NCBI GenBank assembly: GCA_964621345.1
Contig: CAZUON010000015.1
Coordinates: 1-64,000, forward strand
Source: Glaciecola sp964621345
Lineage (GTDB): Bacteria > Pseudomonadota > Gammaproteobacteria > Enterobacterales > Alteromonadaceae
Direction of reading: 5' to 3'
DNA length: 64,000 bases
Below, in pieces: positions 28,308 through 37,303 of this stretch. Numbering within the stretch: position 1 is the stretch's first letter; each line of letters begins with the position of its first letter. The notes below the pieces were generated by a model. The model had not been told where the DNA came from, ran no database searches, and was given only the letters and a program-made list of their open reading frames with translations. Position numbers and translations under genes: made by a program.

Positions 28308-29648
28308 TTATGAACTAGGGATTGTTAACACTTGCCCAATACGCACAAGGTCAGAAGACAGGTTGTTTTCGGATTTAAGACGAGTAACGGTAACGCCGTA
28401 ACGTTGGGCCAGCAGCGACAAAGATTCTCCGCTTGCTACCCGGTGTTGCTGCGGCGCATTTTGCTTCCATTGCGCCCACAAGGTGCCATCCGGAGGCGTT
28501 TTCTTAAAGAAGGCCTTTATAGAGGTAAACATCGCTTCTGCCAAGCGCTCTCTGTGGGCTTTCCAGTTTAAGTTTTTCTCTTCCTGAGGATTAGAAATGA
28601 AACCAACTTCAACCAAAATAGACGGTGTTTCAGGGGCGGTTAACACAGCAAAACTGGCACTTTGCGGCGCTTTTTTGTGCATTTTGGTGACCTGCTTCAT
28701 CTCACCAATCATACCGTTACTCAACTCATAACTACTGGCTCTGAATAAGTCCATCGACATGTTCAAAATAGTTTCGGCAAAGTAGCGCTCTGTGTCTCTA
28801 TCTTCGATCACATCCGCCGCAGCACCAAGTAACTCAGAACTCCTCTCGGTTTGCTCCAATAGCCTACCAAGCTCACTGTCGGCACGGCCTTTAGACAATA
28901 CCCATACCGACCCGCCTCTTGGTTGCGGTGTACTAAAAGCATCCGCATGAATGGAGATGAGTAAATCGGCATTCGCCTTGGCGGCTACTCGTGGACGATC
29001 ATTTGGTGAAATATAGTAATCGCCTGAACGAGTCATCACCGCTCGCATACCAGGTTCATTGTTAATTCGTGACTCAAGCATTTTTGCAATACTCAAGGTA
29101 ATACGTTTTTCGTAAGTGCCCGCCGGACCAATGGAGCCAGGATCAACACCGCCGTGGCCGGCATCTACCACGACTATTATGTCTTTGTCGCGGTTAGGAG
29201 CTGCACTATTAACGATGGTATTGACGGTTTGCGGATTAGGGTCAATCAATTCAACCACTAAACGATGTCCTGCGCTTGATGAGGCAGGCAGAGTGTAAAG
29301 CGTTGAATTGAGCTTTTTACTCATTTCAATCACCAGGCGCGTGTCATTTTTACTTTTAGGTGTGGAATGACGGACCTTTTTAACTGCACTGGCACCAAAA
29401 GCTAAATTATCAAAGGAGAAATCATTGGAGACACCGACTAAATCTATAACTAATCGATTTGGATTGTTTAGCGAAAAATAGGTAAATGAAGGCTCTTCAT
29501 TAAACTCTAACACCAAGCGCGAAGTGTCATCAGCCTGCGAGAAACGGCTCGCTTGAAAGGTGTTATCAGAAAACGCAAAGGGCACAACGGACAATGCCAA
29601 CAACAGACACATGAAAAATCGCAAGGGATTGTTCGTGTAAGAATTCAT
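28308..29648 (-). CDS. amiB: N-acetylmuramoyl-L-alanine amidase AmiB-like
   Basis: This periplasmic enzyme of 446 aa removes stem peptides from septal peptidoglycan during division. It has a signal peptide (about 1-27), an AMIN domain (about 30-135), an Amidase_3 zinc domain with VDAGHGG (His165), Glu180, SIHADAF and ILVEVGF, and one C-terminal LysM domain (RVASGESLSLLAQRYGV). The blocking helix between the zinc motifs that EnvC/NlpD relieve is plausibly present. It lies 9 bases after tsaE. Confidence 0.95.
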   Translation of the reverse strand: MNSYTNNPLRFFMCLLLALSVVPFAFSDNTFQASRFSQADDTSRLVLEFNEEPSFTYFSLNNPNRLVIDLVGVSNDFSFDNLAFGASAVKKVRHSTPKSKNDTRLVIEMSKKLNSTLYTLPASSSAGHRLVVELIDPNPQTVNTIVNSAAPNRDKDIIVVVDAGHGGVDPGSIGPAGTYEKRITLSIAKMLESRINNEPGMRAVMTRSGDYYISPNDRPRVAAKANADLLISIHADAFSTPQPRGGSVWVLSKGRADSELGRLLEQTERSSELLGAAADVIEDRDTERYFAETILNMSMDLFRASSYELSNGMIGEMKQVTKMHKKAPQSASFAVLTAPETPSILVEVGFISNPQEEKNLNWKAHRERLAEAMFTSIKAFFKKTPPDGTLWAQWKQNAPQQHRVASGESLSLLAQRYGVTVTRLKSENNLSSDLVRIGQVLTIPSS

Positions 29649-29657
29649 GCTTCGCTT

Positions 29658-30176
29658 TTAAACTCCATCTAACTTCATACGCTCTAAGCACTGCACCGCT
29701 CGTTGCGAATGCGCCTCTAATATAAAGCCTCTACCTTCATTTTCATAGTGGATCTTAATTAAAAGGTCGGCGCTAGGCAGCATACCAAAGCCTTTTTCTG
29801 GCCATTCAATTAGACATAAGCTTTGGACGTTAAAGTAATCCCTAATCCCCATGAACTCAAGTTCTTCAGGGTCTTGCAAGCGATACAAGTCAAAATGAAA
29901 GATATCGACACCGTTAATGCTATACGGCTCAACTAAAGTGTAGGTTGGGCTTTTGACACTTCCTACGTGCCCTAATGCCTGCAAAAACATGCGACTAAAA
30001 GTTGTTTTACCCGCGCCTAAATCGCCTTCCAAATATATAACTACTCCCCCTAATTGTTCAGCTAATAGCGCATTTGCAAATGCGCTTGCTAGATTCTGAG
30101 TACTCGACTCAAGGAGACATTTTTTTTGTATTGGCGCGATTAACGGCGTTTTCACTTGGTTTTCTGTACTGCTCAT
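29658..30176 (-). CDS. tsaE: tRNA t6A synthesis ATPase TsaE
   Basis: This P-loop ATPase of 172 aa works with TsaB, TsaC and TsaD in adding threonylcarbamoyl to A37 of tRNAs. GDLGAGKTT (Lys57) is the Walker A, and VKSPTYTLVEPY and FHFDLYRL are TsaE hallmarks. Its start overlaps the nnr stop by four bases, the usual arrangement of this pair. The N-terminal 20 residues are less conserved. Confidence 0.95.
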   Translation of the reverse strand: MSSTENQVKTPLIAPIQKKCLLESSTQNLASAFANALLAEQLGGVVIYLEGDLGAGKTTFSRMFLQALGHVGSVKSPTYTLVEPYSINGVDIFHFDLYRLQDPEELEFMGIRDYFNVQSLCLIEWPEKGFGMLPSADLLIKIHYENEGRGFILEAHSQRAVQCLERMKLDGV

Positions 30177-31675
30177 TCGTTAATTAATTCTCTTACAGTT
30201 GTAAATAGGTCACTGGCTAATAAGCCTCGCTGTCCGAAGCGCTCTGCAACAATATCACCGGCTTTAGCGTGCAAGGATACACCAAACTGACATGCCATAT
30301 CGGTACTCAAACCTTGTGCAATTAATGCACCTAATATACCAGTTAGCACATCGCCCATCCCCGCAGTTGCCATGCCAGGGTTACCATGACGACATACCCA
30401 TGAGTGTTGCTGATTATCGACAATACTACCGGCCCCTTTCAACACGCAGGTTGCAGCATAACGCTGTGCACACTGCCTCGCGGAGTTAAACCGATTTGCT
30501 TCAATTTCCTCAATCGATACATTCAGCAAACGCGAAGCCTCTCCAGAATGAGGTGTCATAATACAATCTGGCAATGCAACAAAACTAGTATTTACCGCTT
30601 TTAAATTCAGCGCATCCGCATCAATAACAATCGGTTTCGGGTGCTGCTGACAATACTCCATCACCTTATCAAAAATGTCTTTAGCCCACTCATCGGTACC
30701 CAAACCTGGTCCTAATACCACTGAATCAGCCCACTCGAGTGCATTTTCTAGACCTTCACTGATGACCATAAGTTCCGGCCTACCGGCACAGACTTGAATT
30801 TTTGAATCTACATGAGCATACACTTTTACCAAACCAGCGCCAGTTCGCAGCGCTGCCTCAGAAGCCATACGAATTGCCCCTGACATACCCGCATTACCGC
30901 CTATACATAATAAACGACCATGATTGCCTTTATGGGAATTTAAAGGGCGCGGGGCCAAGCCTGTAAAATGTTTAATGTCTAAGGCACTAGCATCGCTCCG
31001 AGCAAGCTTGGCAAACGCTTTGCCAATGCCGAGTTCTTCAAATTTAAGTTGCCCACAAAACTGCTTCCCCAAGCCTGTGGTTAAGCCTAACTTAATGCCC
31101 ACGAAGGTTACTGTGAGGTCGGCTTGGATGGTGTAACCTAGGGATTCTCCGGTATCACCACACAAACCGCTAGGTACATCGATGCTCACAACTGGCAATT
31201 GCGATTGATTGACTGCTTCAATAACACTGGCCAGTTCAGCTCTGACCAAACCATTAACTCCGGTGCCAAGTAGGCCATCAATGACAATTTCTGCCTTTTG
31301 TAGCTGTGACTCTGAAAATTGCTCAACGGGTTTACCACTTTGCTCTAACCACATTGCCTTGGCTTTCGCTGCATCCCCTGATAACTGGCGCTCAGGCTCA
31401 ACTGCACTAACGGTCACATTCTTACCCGCTTTTAAGGCACTTAATGCAGCAATAAAGGCATCTCCTGCATTGTTACCCACTCCTGCTAGCACCAAATAGT
31501 TGTCAATATTTGGCACCAATAAAACAGAATGCTGATATACCGCTTCGCCAGCTCTTTGCATAAGCGTGAACATATCGAGCCCCATCGCCATTGCAGCCTC
31601 TTGTTCATGCTGCCTAACTTGGTCTGCCCGATACAGTTTTTGTGTTAAACTCGGCGTAGTATTTTTTTTCAACAT
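30173..31675 (-). CDS. nnr: Bifunctional NAD(P)HX epimerase/dehydratase
   Basis: It repairs hydrated NADH and NADPH. The protein is 500 aa. The N-terminal YjeF_N epimerase domain (about 1-215, GVGNNAGDAFIAA, DVPSGL) is fused to the C-terminal ADP-dependent dehydratase domain (GNAGMSGAI, VLGPGLG, TPHSGEASRLL, GMATAGMGDVLTG). The ATG at 31673-31675 has AAAGGA nine bases upstream. That ribosome-binding site sits in the 16 bases separating this gene from divergent queG. Confidence 0.95.
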   Translation of the reverse strand: MLKKNTTPSLTQKLYRADQVRQHEQEAAMAMGLDMFTLMQRAGEAVYQHSVLLVPNIDNYLVLAGVGNNAGDAFIAALSALKAGKNVTVSAVEPERQLSGDAAKAKAMWLEQSGKPVEQFSESQLQKAEIVIDGLLGTGVNGLVRAELASVIEAVNQSQLPVVSIDVPSGLCGDTGESLGYTIQADLTVTFVGIKLGLTTGLGKQFCGQLKFEELGIGKAFAKLARSDASALDIKHFTGLAPRPLNSHKGNHGRLLCIGGNAGMSGAIRMASEAALRTGAGLVKVYAHVDSKIQVCAGRPELMVISEGLENALEWADSVVLGPGLGTDEWAKDIFDKVMEYCQQHPKPIVIDADALNLKAVNTSFVALPDCIMTPHSGEASRLLNVSIEEIEANRFNSARQCAQRYAATCVLKGAGSIVDNQQHSWVCRHGNPGMATAGMGDVLTGILGALIAQGLSTDMACQFGVSLHAKAGDIVAERFGQRGLLASDLFTTVRELINE

Positions 31676-31691
31676 CAGTTTGGGTCCTTTG

Positions 31692-32903
31692 GTGCAATCA
31701 ATTGATTTTCAGCTCTTAGCAAACCATATCAAGGCTTGGGGGGAATCACTAGGATTTCAGGAGCTTGGTATAGCTGATGTTGACCTATCTCAACATCATC
31801 AGGCTTTACTTGATTGGATCTCACAAGGATACCACGGCAAGATGTCGTTTTTTGAGAGAAATCTTGAAAAACGCATGCACCCCGATGCGCTTGTACCCGG
31901 TACGCTTAGGATTATTAGCGTCAGAATGAACTATTTGCCTGAAGGTGCAGCATTTGCAACGACCTTGGAGCAAAACGACAAAGCCTACATTAGCCGCTAT
32001 GCGTTGGGGCGTGATTATCATAAATTGATGCGTAAACGCTTAAAAAAGCTAGCGGAGAAAATAAAAGCACACTGCGAAGATTTTGAATACCGTCCCTTTG
32101 TTGATTCGGCTCCGGTATTGGAGCATGCCATTGCCGAAAAAGCTGGAATCGGGTGGACTGGTAAGCACTCACTTACCTTAAATAAACAAGACGGTTCATG
32201 GTTCTTTTTAGGCGAACTTTTTGTCAATATTCCGCTACCTGTTGATAAACCAATAAAAGCTGAGTGCGGTAGCTGCAATGCCTGTATTTCTATTTGCCCC
32301 ACGCAAGCGATTGTGGCGCCTTACAAGGTAGACGCAAAACGCTGTATTTCCTACTTAACCATTGAACATGAAGGGCCCATTGCAGAGGAGTTTCGTAGCG
32401 CAATGGGAAATCGGATTTATGGCTGTGATGACTGTCAACTAGTGTGCCCGTATAACCGCGAGACGAGCACAACCCCTGAAGCAGACTTCGCCCCGCGAGC
32501 ACAATTTTTAAATGCAGATTTACTTGAGTTATTTATGTGGACAGAAACGCAGTTTCTAACATATACCGAGGGTAGTCCTATACGTAGAATTGGTATTTCA
32601 AAATGGCGTCGTAATATTTCCATCGCTTTAGGCAATGCAGCTTACGATCCTAATATTGTTAATGCCCTAGAACAAGCGATTACACAAAGCGAAGACGTAA
32701 CGTTGCTAGAGCATTATGGATGGGCTTTGCAACAACAAATCAGCAAGTCTGAATCCGCTTTTATGGCTAGTGGCAAGAACGACGATCAAACAGCGTCTGC
32801 AGAGTCAAAAGCCACATCAAAACGCATACCTGCTACAGATATAACGCGTCAACAAGCGCGATTAGTTAGACTCGTGAAAAAAGGCTTACCCCGAGACGCC
32901 TAG
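31692..32903 (+). CDS. queG: Epoxyqueuosine reductase
   Basis: It performs the last step of queuosine synthesis in tRNA, using cobalamin and two 4Fe-4S clusters. The protein is about 403 aa. CGSCNACISICPTQAI and CDDCQLVCPYNR are the ferredoxin motifs, and RYALGRDYH and DSAPVLEHAIAEKAGIGW are QueG signatures. The reading can be extended to 31566, but that part only overlaps nnr antisense. The conserved protein begins near the GTG at 31692; no ATG is suitably placed. The C-terminus has a Ser/Ala/Thr-rich tail ending in a basic helix. Confidence 0.92.
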   Translation: MQSIDFQLLANHIKAWGESLGFQELGIADVDLSQHHQALLDWISQGYHGKMSFFERNLEKRMHPDALVPGTLRIISVRMNYLPEGAAFATTLEQNDKAYISRYALGRDYHKLMRKRLKKLAEKIKAHCEDFEYRPFVDSAPVLEHAIAEKAGIGWTGKHSLTLNKQDGSWFFLGELFVNIPLPVDKPIKAECGSCNACISICPTQAIVAPYKVDAKRCISYLTIEHEGPIAEEFRSAMGNRIYGCDDCQLVCPYNRETSTTPEADFAPRAQFLNADLLELFMWTETQFLTYTEGSPIRRIGISKWRRNISIALGNAAYDPNIVNALEQAITQSEDVTLLEHYGWALQQQISKSESAFMASGKNDDQTASAESKATSKRIPATDITRQQARLVRLVKKGLPRDA

Positions 32904-32941
32904 TTTGCGCTAGAGCTCGAGATATAGTTGCTTTGCCTGAA

Positions 32942-32966
32942 TGCGTTTGTGCAACAAGCAAACGCA
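32942..32966. repeat. Stem-loop in the queG/hemE convergent gap
   Basis: The arms TGCGTTTG and CAAACGCA enclose a nine-base loop. It lies between two convergent genes and may help termination in both directions, but no T-run follows. Confidence 0.45.
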
Positions 32967-32980
32967 GCACACAAATAATA

Positions 32981-34045
32981 TTACAAATGATATTGCTTTG
33001 ATAAGTTATGAACTGCTTCAACAAAATGCCCAGCATTTTCTGGCGGTACATCGAGGTGAATACCATGTCCTAAGTTAAACACATGCCCCTCGCCTTTGCC
33101 AAAACCGGCTAAAATATCACTAACTTCTTGCTCTATCCGTTCTTTCGGCGCATACAACACTGAAGGGTCCATGTTCCCTTGTAAAGCAACTTTGTCACCG
33201 ACTCGCGCTTTCGCATCTGCAATGTCTATGGTCCAGTCTAAACCTAGCGCGTCACACCCTGTAGCCGCTATCGCCTCTAACCACTGGCCACCATTTTTAG
33301 TAAACAAGGTCACAGGGATACGCTGACCTTCGTACTCTCTTGTCAGACCCGCTACTATTTTTTCCATATATTGTAGTGAAAATAGTCGGTAATCGCGTGG
33401 TGACAATACTCCGCCCCATGTATCAAATACCATTACCGATTGCGCGCCCGCAGCAATTTGCGCATTGAGATACAGAATAACAGCGTCGGCTAGTTTATCT
33501 AACAATAGGTGCAAGCTTTTAGGGTCAGTAAAGGCCATCTTTTTAATTTTTGTAAAAGCTTTACTCGAACCGCCTTCTACCATGTAGGTAGCCAAAGTCC
33601 ATGGACTCCCAGAAAAACCAATTAGTGGTACTTCGCCTTTCAAGTTCTTACGAATTGTGCGTACTGCATCCATTACATAGCCTAAGCCAAGCTCTGGGTC
33701 GGGAATGGGCAGCTTTTCAACATCGCTGTGCGACATAATGGGTTTTTTAAACTTAGGGCCCTCGCCAGTTTCAAAGTAAAGCCCTAAGCCCATTGCATCG
33801 GGGATGGTTAAAATGTCTGAAAACAAAATCGCCGCATCTAACTTGTATCGACGCAAGGGCTGCAAGGTGACTTCACAAGCCAGTTCGGGGTTGGTACATA
33901 CCGCCATAAAATCACCAGCTTCGCGTCGCACTTCTTTATATTCTGGTAAGTAACGACCGGCTTGGCGCATCATCCAAACGGGGGTCATATCGACAGGTTG
34001 TTTTAATAGTGCACGTAAATAGCGATCGTTTTTAAGCTGACTCAT
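32981..34045 (-). CDS. hemE: Uroporphyrinogen decarboxylase
   Basis: It decarboxylates uroporphyrinogen III to coproporphyrinogen III in haem synthesis. The protein is 354 aa. PVWMMRQAGRYLPEY and GFSGSPWTLATYM are PROSITE-type signatures, and the catalytic Asp lies in LFSDILTIPDAMG. It is followed by the queG gene on the opposite strand and lies downstream of nudC on the same strand with a 62-base gap. This hemE-nudC neighbourhood is common in gammaproteobacteria. Confidence 0.97.
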   Translation of the reverse strand: MSQLKNDRYLRALLKQPVDMTPVWMMRQAGRYLPEYKEVRREAGDFMAVCTNPELACEVTLQPLRRYKLDAAILFSDILTIPDAMGLGLYFETGEGPKFKKPIMSHSDVEKLPIPDPELGLGYVMDAVRTIRKNLKGEVPLIGFSGSPWTLATYMVEGGSSKAFTKIKKMAFTDPKSLHLLLDKLADAVILYLNAQIAAGAQSVMVFDTWGGVLSPRDYRLFSLQYMEKIVAGLTREYEGQRIPVTLFTKNGGQWLEAIAATGCDALGLDWTIDIADAKARVGDKVALQGNMDPSVLYAPKERIEQEVSDILAGFGKGEGHVFNLGHGIHLDVPPENAGHFVEAVHNLSKQYHL

Positions 34046-34107
34046 TATGGTATGTTACTCTCTTTTTCTGTGTAAATTTAAAGCGGTTAATAGTCGTGAA
34101 TAATACG

Positions 34108-34911
34108 CTATTTGCCCTTTTCTTGCTGTATTCTTTTTATAGTTTCTTCTATTAGCCTGCCTGCTATGGAAAGCTTTGGTGGAATCTTGGGCAGGGCATC
34201 AATATCAAAATAATCTGCACTGGAAATTTCTTTCTCTTCTAACACTAAATCGCCACTTTCATACTCCGCTAAATATCCGACCATCAAAGAATGTGGGAAA
34301 GGCCAAGGCTGGCTGCCAAAATACTCCACATTTTTAATAGTGATACCCACTTCTTCCTTCACCTCTCGGTGTACCGCATGTTCTAGGGTTTCCCCGCTTT
34401 CTACAAAACCGGCTAAAGTAGAAAAAAAGCCGCTTGTTTTATGCCGAACACCTTGCGCAAGCAATATTTTATCACCGCGGCGCACCGCAACAATAATACA
34501 GGGAGATACTCGAGGGTAAACTCGGTGACTGCAGCGATGGCAATGCATGGCCATTTCCCACGTTACCTGCTGCATGTTAGCGCCGCATCTTCCGCAATAC
34601 TTATGCTCGCGTAAAAAAATGGCGTATTGCCAAGCTTGTGCCAAATAACCGAATTCATCTTCTGGCAAAATGCCAAGTGCTTCTCGTAAGCTTAATAACT
34701 GATAAGCATCGTTGTAATACTGCTCTTGTTGCATGTCAATAATGCAATGCTCACCATACTCGGTGGTCGCTATTTTCACGCGTTGTTGTTCGTATTCTTC
34801 AAAGTGGCGTAACTCGATTTCCTCAAGTACGCTTATCCCTAAGCTAAGGTCGACGCCAACGGGCACAAGCCATTGATTTTCAGAAAATATAAACGGAAGA
34901 ATGCACGACAT
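34108..34911 (-). CDS. nudC: NAD+ diphosphatase / RNA decapping hydrolase NudC
   Basis: The protein is 267 aa. A zinc ribbon (CGRC and CHRC about 15 residues apart) precedes the Nudix box GFVESGETLEHAVHREVKEE, followed by the SQPWPFPHSLM motif characteristic of NudC-type NADH hydrolases. It cleaves NAD(H) to NMN and AMP and removes NAD caps from RNA. It is divergent from the zur-like gene. Confidence 0.94.
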   Translation of the reverse strand: MSCILPFIFSENQWLVPVGVDLSLGISVLEEIELRHFEEYEQQRVKIATTEYGEHCIIDMQQEQYYNDAYQLLSLREALGILPEDEFGYLAQAWQYAIFLREHKYCGRCGANMQQVTWEMAMHCHRCSHRVYPRVSPCIIVAVRRGDKILLAQGVRHKTSGFFSTLAGFVESGETLEHAVHREVKEEVGITIKNVEYFGSQPWPFPHSLMVGYLAEYESGDLVLEEKEISSADYFDIDALPKIPPKLSIAGRLIEETIKRIQQEKGK

Positions 34912-35052
34912 GATGTTCGTTTTTCCTAATGTATGGGTCTTTTTATATTATGGATGCGTGACTTTACGTGTTTTGCTTCTTGTTCACAAATAAAGCAGTG
35001 GTATACTTCATGTATAAACGGCAATTGCCCTTTTATAATAGGAAAAATACAC

Positions 35053-35502
35053 TTGTCTGCTGCCTTAACAAAAAACAAACAAAGCATCTTTAATAAAGCA
35101 AAAGATTATTGCGAAGAAAAAGGGGTTAGATTCACTCCTTTACGAGCCAAAGTGTACGAAATTTTATTGAATGAAGATTCCTCTATTGGGGCGTACGATT
35201 TACTCGATAAACTAAAAGCAGTTGAAGACAATGCTAAGCCCCCCACCGTATACCGAGCACTAGATTTTTTCATAGACCTAGGCTTAGTACATAAAGTCGA
35301 ATCAAACAACACTTTCAAAGCATGCCACCATTTTGGCTGCTCTCATCCTGTTCAGTTTTTAATTTGTGATACCTGCGGTGATGTTCAGGAGATTCAATCA
35401 CAAGGTGTAAAAGACACTCTCGAAGCTCAGGCTAAAGAAAACGATTTTGCCATTATGACACAAACCATTGAAGCTCATGGTGTGTGTAAAAAGTGCCAAT
35501 AA
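35053..35502 (+). CDS. zur: Fur-family regulator, Zur type
   Basis: The protein is 149 aa with an N-terminal winged helix (RFTPLRAKVYEILL, PPTVYRALDF) and a C-terminal dimer domain with CHHFGCSHPVQFLICDTCGDV and a terminal CKKCQ. The paired CxxC motifs form the structural zinc site. The CHHFGC context and lack of an obvious Fur-type His cluster fit Zur, the zinc uptake repressor. The start is taken at TTG (35053) with AGGA about nine bases upstream; a longer in-frame reading from 34933 has a non-conserved Cys-rich extension. TATAAT (35033-35038) just before it may be the -10 box. The Zur rather than Fur assignment is inferred. Confidence 0.8.
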   Translation: MSAALTKNKQSIFNKAKDYCEEKGVRFTPLRAKVYEILLNEDSSIGAYDLLDKLKAVEDNAKPPTVYRALDFFIDLGLVHKVESNNTFKACHHFGCSHPVQFLICDTCGDVQEIQSQGVKDTLEAQAKENDFAIMTQTIEAHGVCKKCQ

Positions 35503-35939
35503 ACAAAGCAGAGTAGCTCGTGAGTATCAAAAATTTAGTGAAAATTGGTAACTTCGCTTAATTAATGGTACCGAAACTCCAATATCTTTAATAAAATCAA
35601 TTCTCTTGCTATTATGCATGCAAGACTCGCGGGGTTTAGCAGTAAAGCTCCTCATAAAGCGGGCTTTAGATTTTGACTGGTATCTTTAATATTTAGTTAC
35701 GATTTAGATGCCAAGCATTAAGAACGAAGGTTGTCGGTGTAAAGTGGCGGATGCGGTATAGATGCTCAAGATAGCATCTAAACACAAAGTAAAAAAACAG
35801 CCATACATACCAATAAGCCGAAGTAACTCGCAAGGAACTGCTTATTTTAGATCCGTTCAAGTAAGTAGATGCGTTTAAACGATATACAATTAGGTCTGTT
35901 GGCCTAACATAATAATTCTGCCAAAAGGATGTACACACC
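35503..35939. other. 437-base gene-free region upstream of the OmpA-type gene
   Basis: I found no convincing gene. It holds a hairpin TAGATGCT-CAAGAT-AGCATCTA (35759-35780) without a T-run. Shortly before the OmpA-type start it has TTAGG/CCTAA arms (about 35890-35906), a TAACATAAT -10-like stretch and an AAGGA site (35924-35928). A long 5' leader or a small RNA is possible. A 96-residue minus-strand reading here overlaps the next gene and looks like chance. Confidence 0.5.
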
Positions 35940-37133
35940 ATGAAAAAATTAGCGCTAGCGTCTGCTGTTATAGCAGCAAGCATATCAAATCTGGCTATTG
36001 CACAAGATGCCCCTCCCTACGAATCTTGGGTAGGTGGCTTTGCTTCGTACTACAATGCCGACTCCGAGAAACCTGATCCAGTTGGTGGGCTCGACGAAGG
36101 TAAAGGCTTTGGTGGCGAGGTCGGTTTCCGATTTGACCCTTCGTGGGCTGTTCGATTTGAAGTGGGTCGCGTTCTAATCAATAACGACGACAACAACCGC
36201 TCTTCTTTAGCCGATGACGGCACTATGATTGGTGCTGACATGATGTATTTCTTAGAAGAAGATGCCGCTTATTTATTTGGTGGTCTTAGAGAGCAATCTT
36301 TAAGAGACAGTTACCGCATGGCGAGTCTAGGTGTGGGTAAACATTGGAAAACCGGTGAGAACTGGAGAGTGATCACAGAAGCTGCGACCTACTATGATTT
36401 TGGTCAAGGTTATAACGAGTTTAGTTTGAAATTGGGTATGGCGTATGTATTTGGTTTAAATACCGCAACCCGCGCACAGCCTGATTCTGACGGTGATGGC
36501 GTTTACGATGCAGTAGACCGTTGCCCTGACACTCCTGCTGGAACCGCAGTGGATGCAACAGGCTGTAGTAACGATTTAGATAACGATGGCGTGTTAAACA
36601 ATGTCGACGAATGTCCACAAACACCAGCTGGCACCGAAGTAAATGCTAGAGGTTGTGCATTAAAGGATTCAGACGGTGACGGTGTATTCGATAGTGTTGA
36701 TGAATGTGCAAACACACCTTCAACCGATCGTGTTGATGCGGTAGGCTGTAGCGTTTTCGAAGAAACTGAAGTATTTGTTGAGCTAGATGTATTGTTTGCA
36801 AATAACAGCAGCGTGGTCGATAACCCTGATTCAGAAATGATTGTCGAGTTTGTTGATTTCATGAAGCGTTATCCAAGTGTAAGCGCATCAATTGAAGGCC
36901 ACACTTCAGCTGTGGGTACAGCAGAGTACAATATGGTGTTATCACAGAAACGTGCTAATGCTATCCGTGACCTATTAATTGATACCTACGGACTAGATGC
37001 AGACCGCTTAACTGCGATTGGCTATGGTGAAACGCGTCTTAAGTTTACCGACGACTTCCCTGAAGCACATCGTTTAAATCGTCGTACTGAGGCCCGAGTA
37101 ACGGCAACGATTGAAGAAAAATTAACTAAGTAA
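35940..37133 (+). CDS. OmpA-family protein with thrombospondin type 3 repeats
   Basis: The protein is 397 aa. It has a signal peptide (cleavage after NLAIA, residue 21), an eight-stranded OmpA-like beta-barrel (to about 170), three calcium-binding thrombospondin-3 type repeats (DSDGDGVYDAVDRCPDTP and two more, about 180-275) and a C-terminal OmpA domain. The motif YNMVLSQKRANAIRDLL is intact. In the position usually GHTD the sequence is GHTS (Ser323), replacing the Asp that binds diaminopimelate in characterised OmpA proteins. It likely spans the outer membrane and contacts peptidoglycan. Tandem terminators follow. Confidence 0.9.
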   Translation: MKKLALASAVIAASISNLAIAQDAPPYESWVGGFASYYNADSEKPDPVGGLDEGKGFGGEVGFRFDPSWAVRFEVGRVLINNDDNNRSSLADDGTMIGADMMYFLEEDAAYLFGGLREQSLRDSYRMASLGVGKHWKTGENWRVITEAATYYDFGQGYNEFSLKLGMAYVFGLNTATRAQPDSDGDGVYDAVDRCPDTPAGTAVDATGCSNDLDNDGVLNNVDECPQTPAGTEVNARGCALKDSDGDGVFDSVDECANTPSTDRVDAVGCSVFEETEVFVELDVLFANNSSVVDNPDSEMIVEFVDFMKRYPSVSASIEGHTSAVGTAEYNMVLSQKRANAIRDLLIDTYGLDADRLTAIGYGETRLKFTDDFPEAHRLNRRTEARVTATIEEKLTK

Positions 37134-37142
37134 TGGCGAGTA

Positions 37143-37171
37143 AAAAGAGCCTTTGATGCAAGGGCTCTTTT
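37143..37171 (+). terminator. First terminator after the OmpA-type gene
   Basis: The arms AAAAGAGCC and GGCTCTTTT (9 bases) enclose an 11-base loop and run into CCTTTT. It starts ten bases after the stop codon. Confidence 0.8.
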
Positions 37172-37186
37172 CCTTTTACAAGAGTT

Positions 37187-37220
37187 GAAAAAAATCCGAA
37201 GTGAAAACTTCGGATTTTTT
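37187..37220. terminator. Second, bidirectional terminator between the OmpA-type gene and dnaB
   Basis: The arms AAATCCGAAGT and ACTTCGGATTT (11 bases) close a GAAA tetraloop. Six T follow on the plus strand, and on the minus strand the A-run at 37187-37194 supplies a T-run. It can therefore terminate both the OmpA-type gene and dnaB. Confidence 0.88.
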
Positions 37221-37303
37221 ATTTGTAATAACCGATTGTGCAAAACGTTTCTTGATTACAAAACTATATATTCACAAAACGTTTAACTTGATAACCAAAG
37301 CTG

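Noticed and set aside
35693..35983. 96-residue minus-strand reading upstream of the OmpA-type gene
   Set aside because: It overlaps the signal peptide of that gene, contains no known motif and lacks a good ribosome-binding site.
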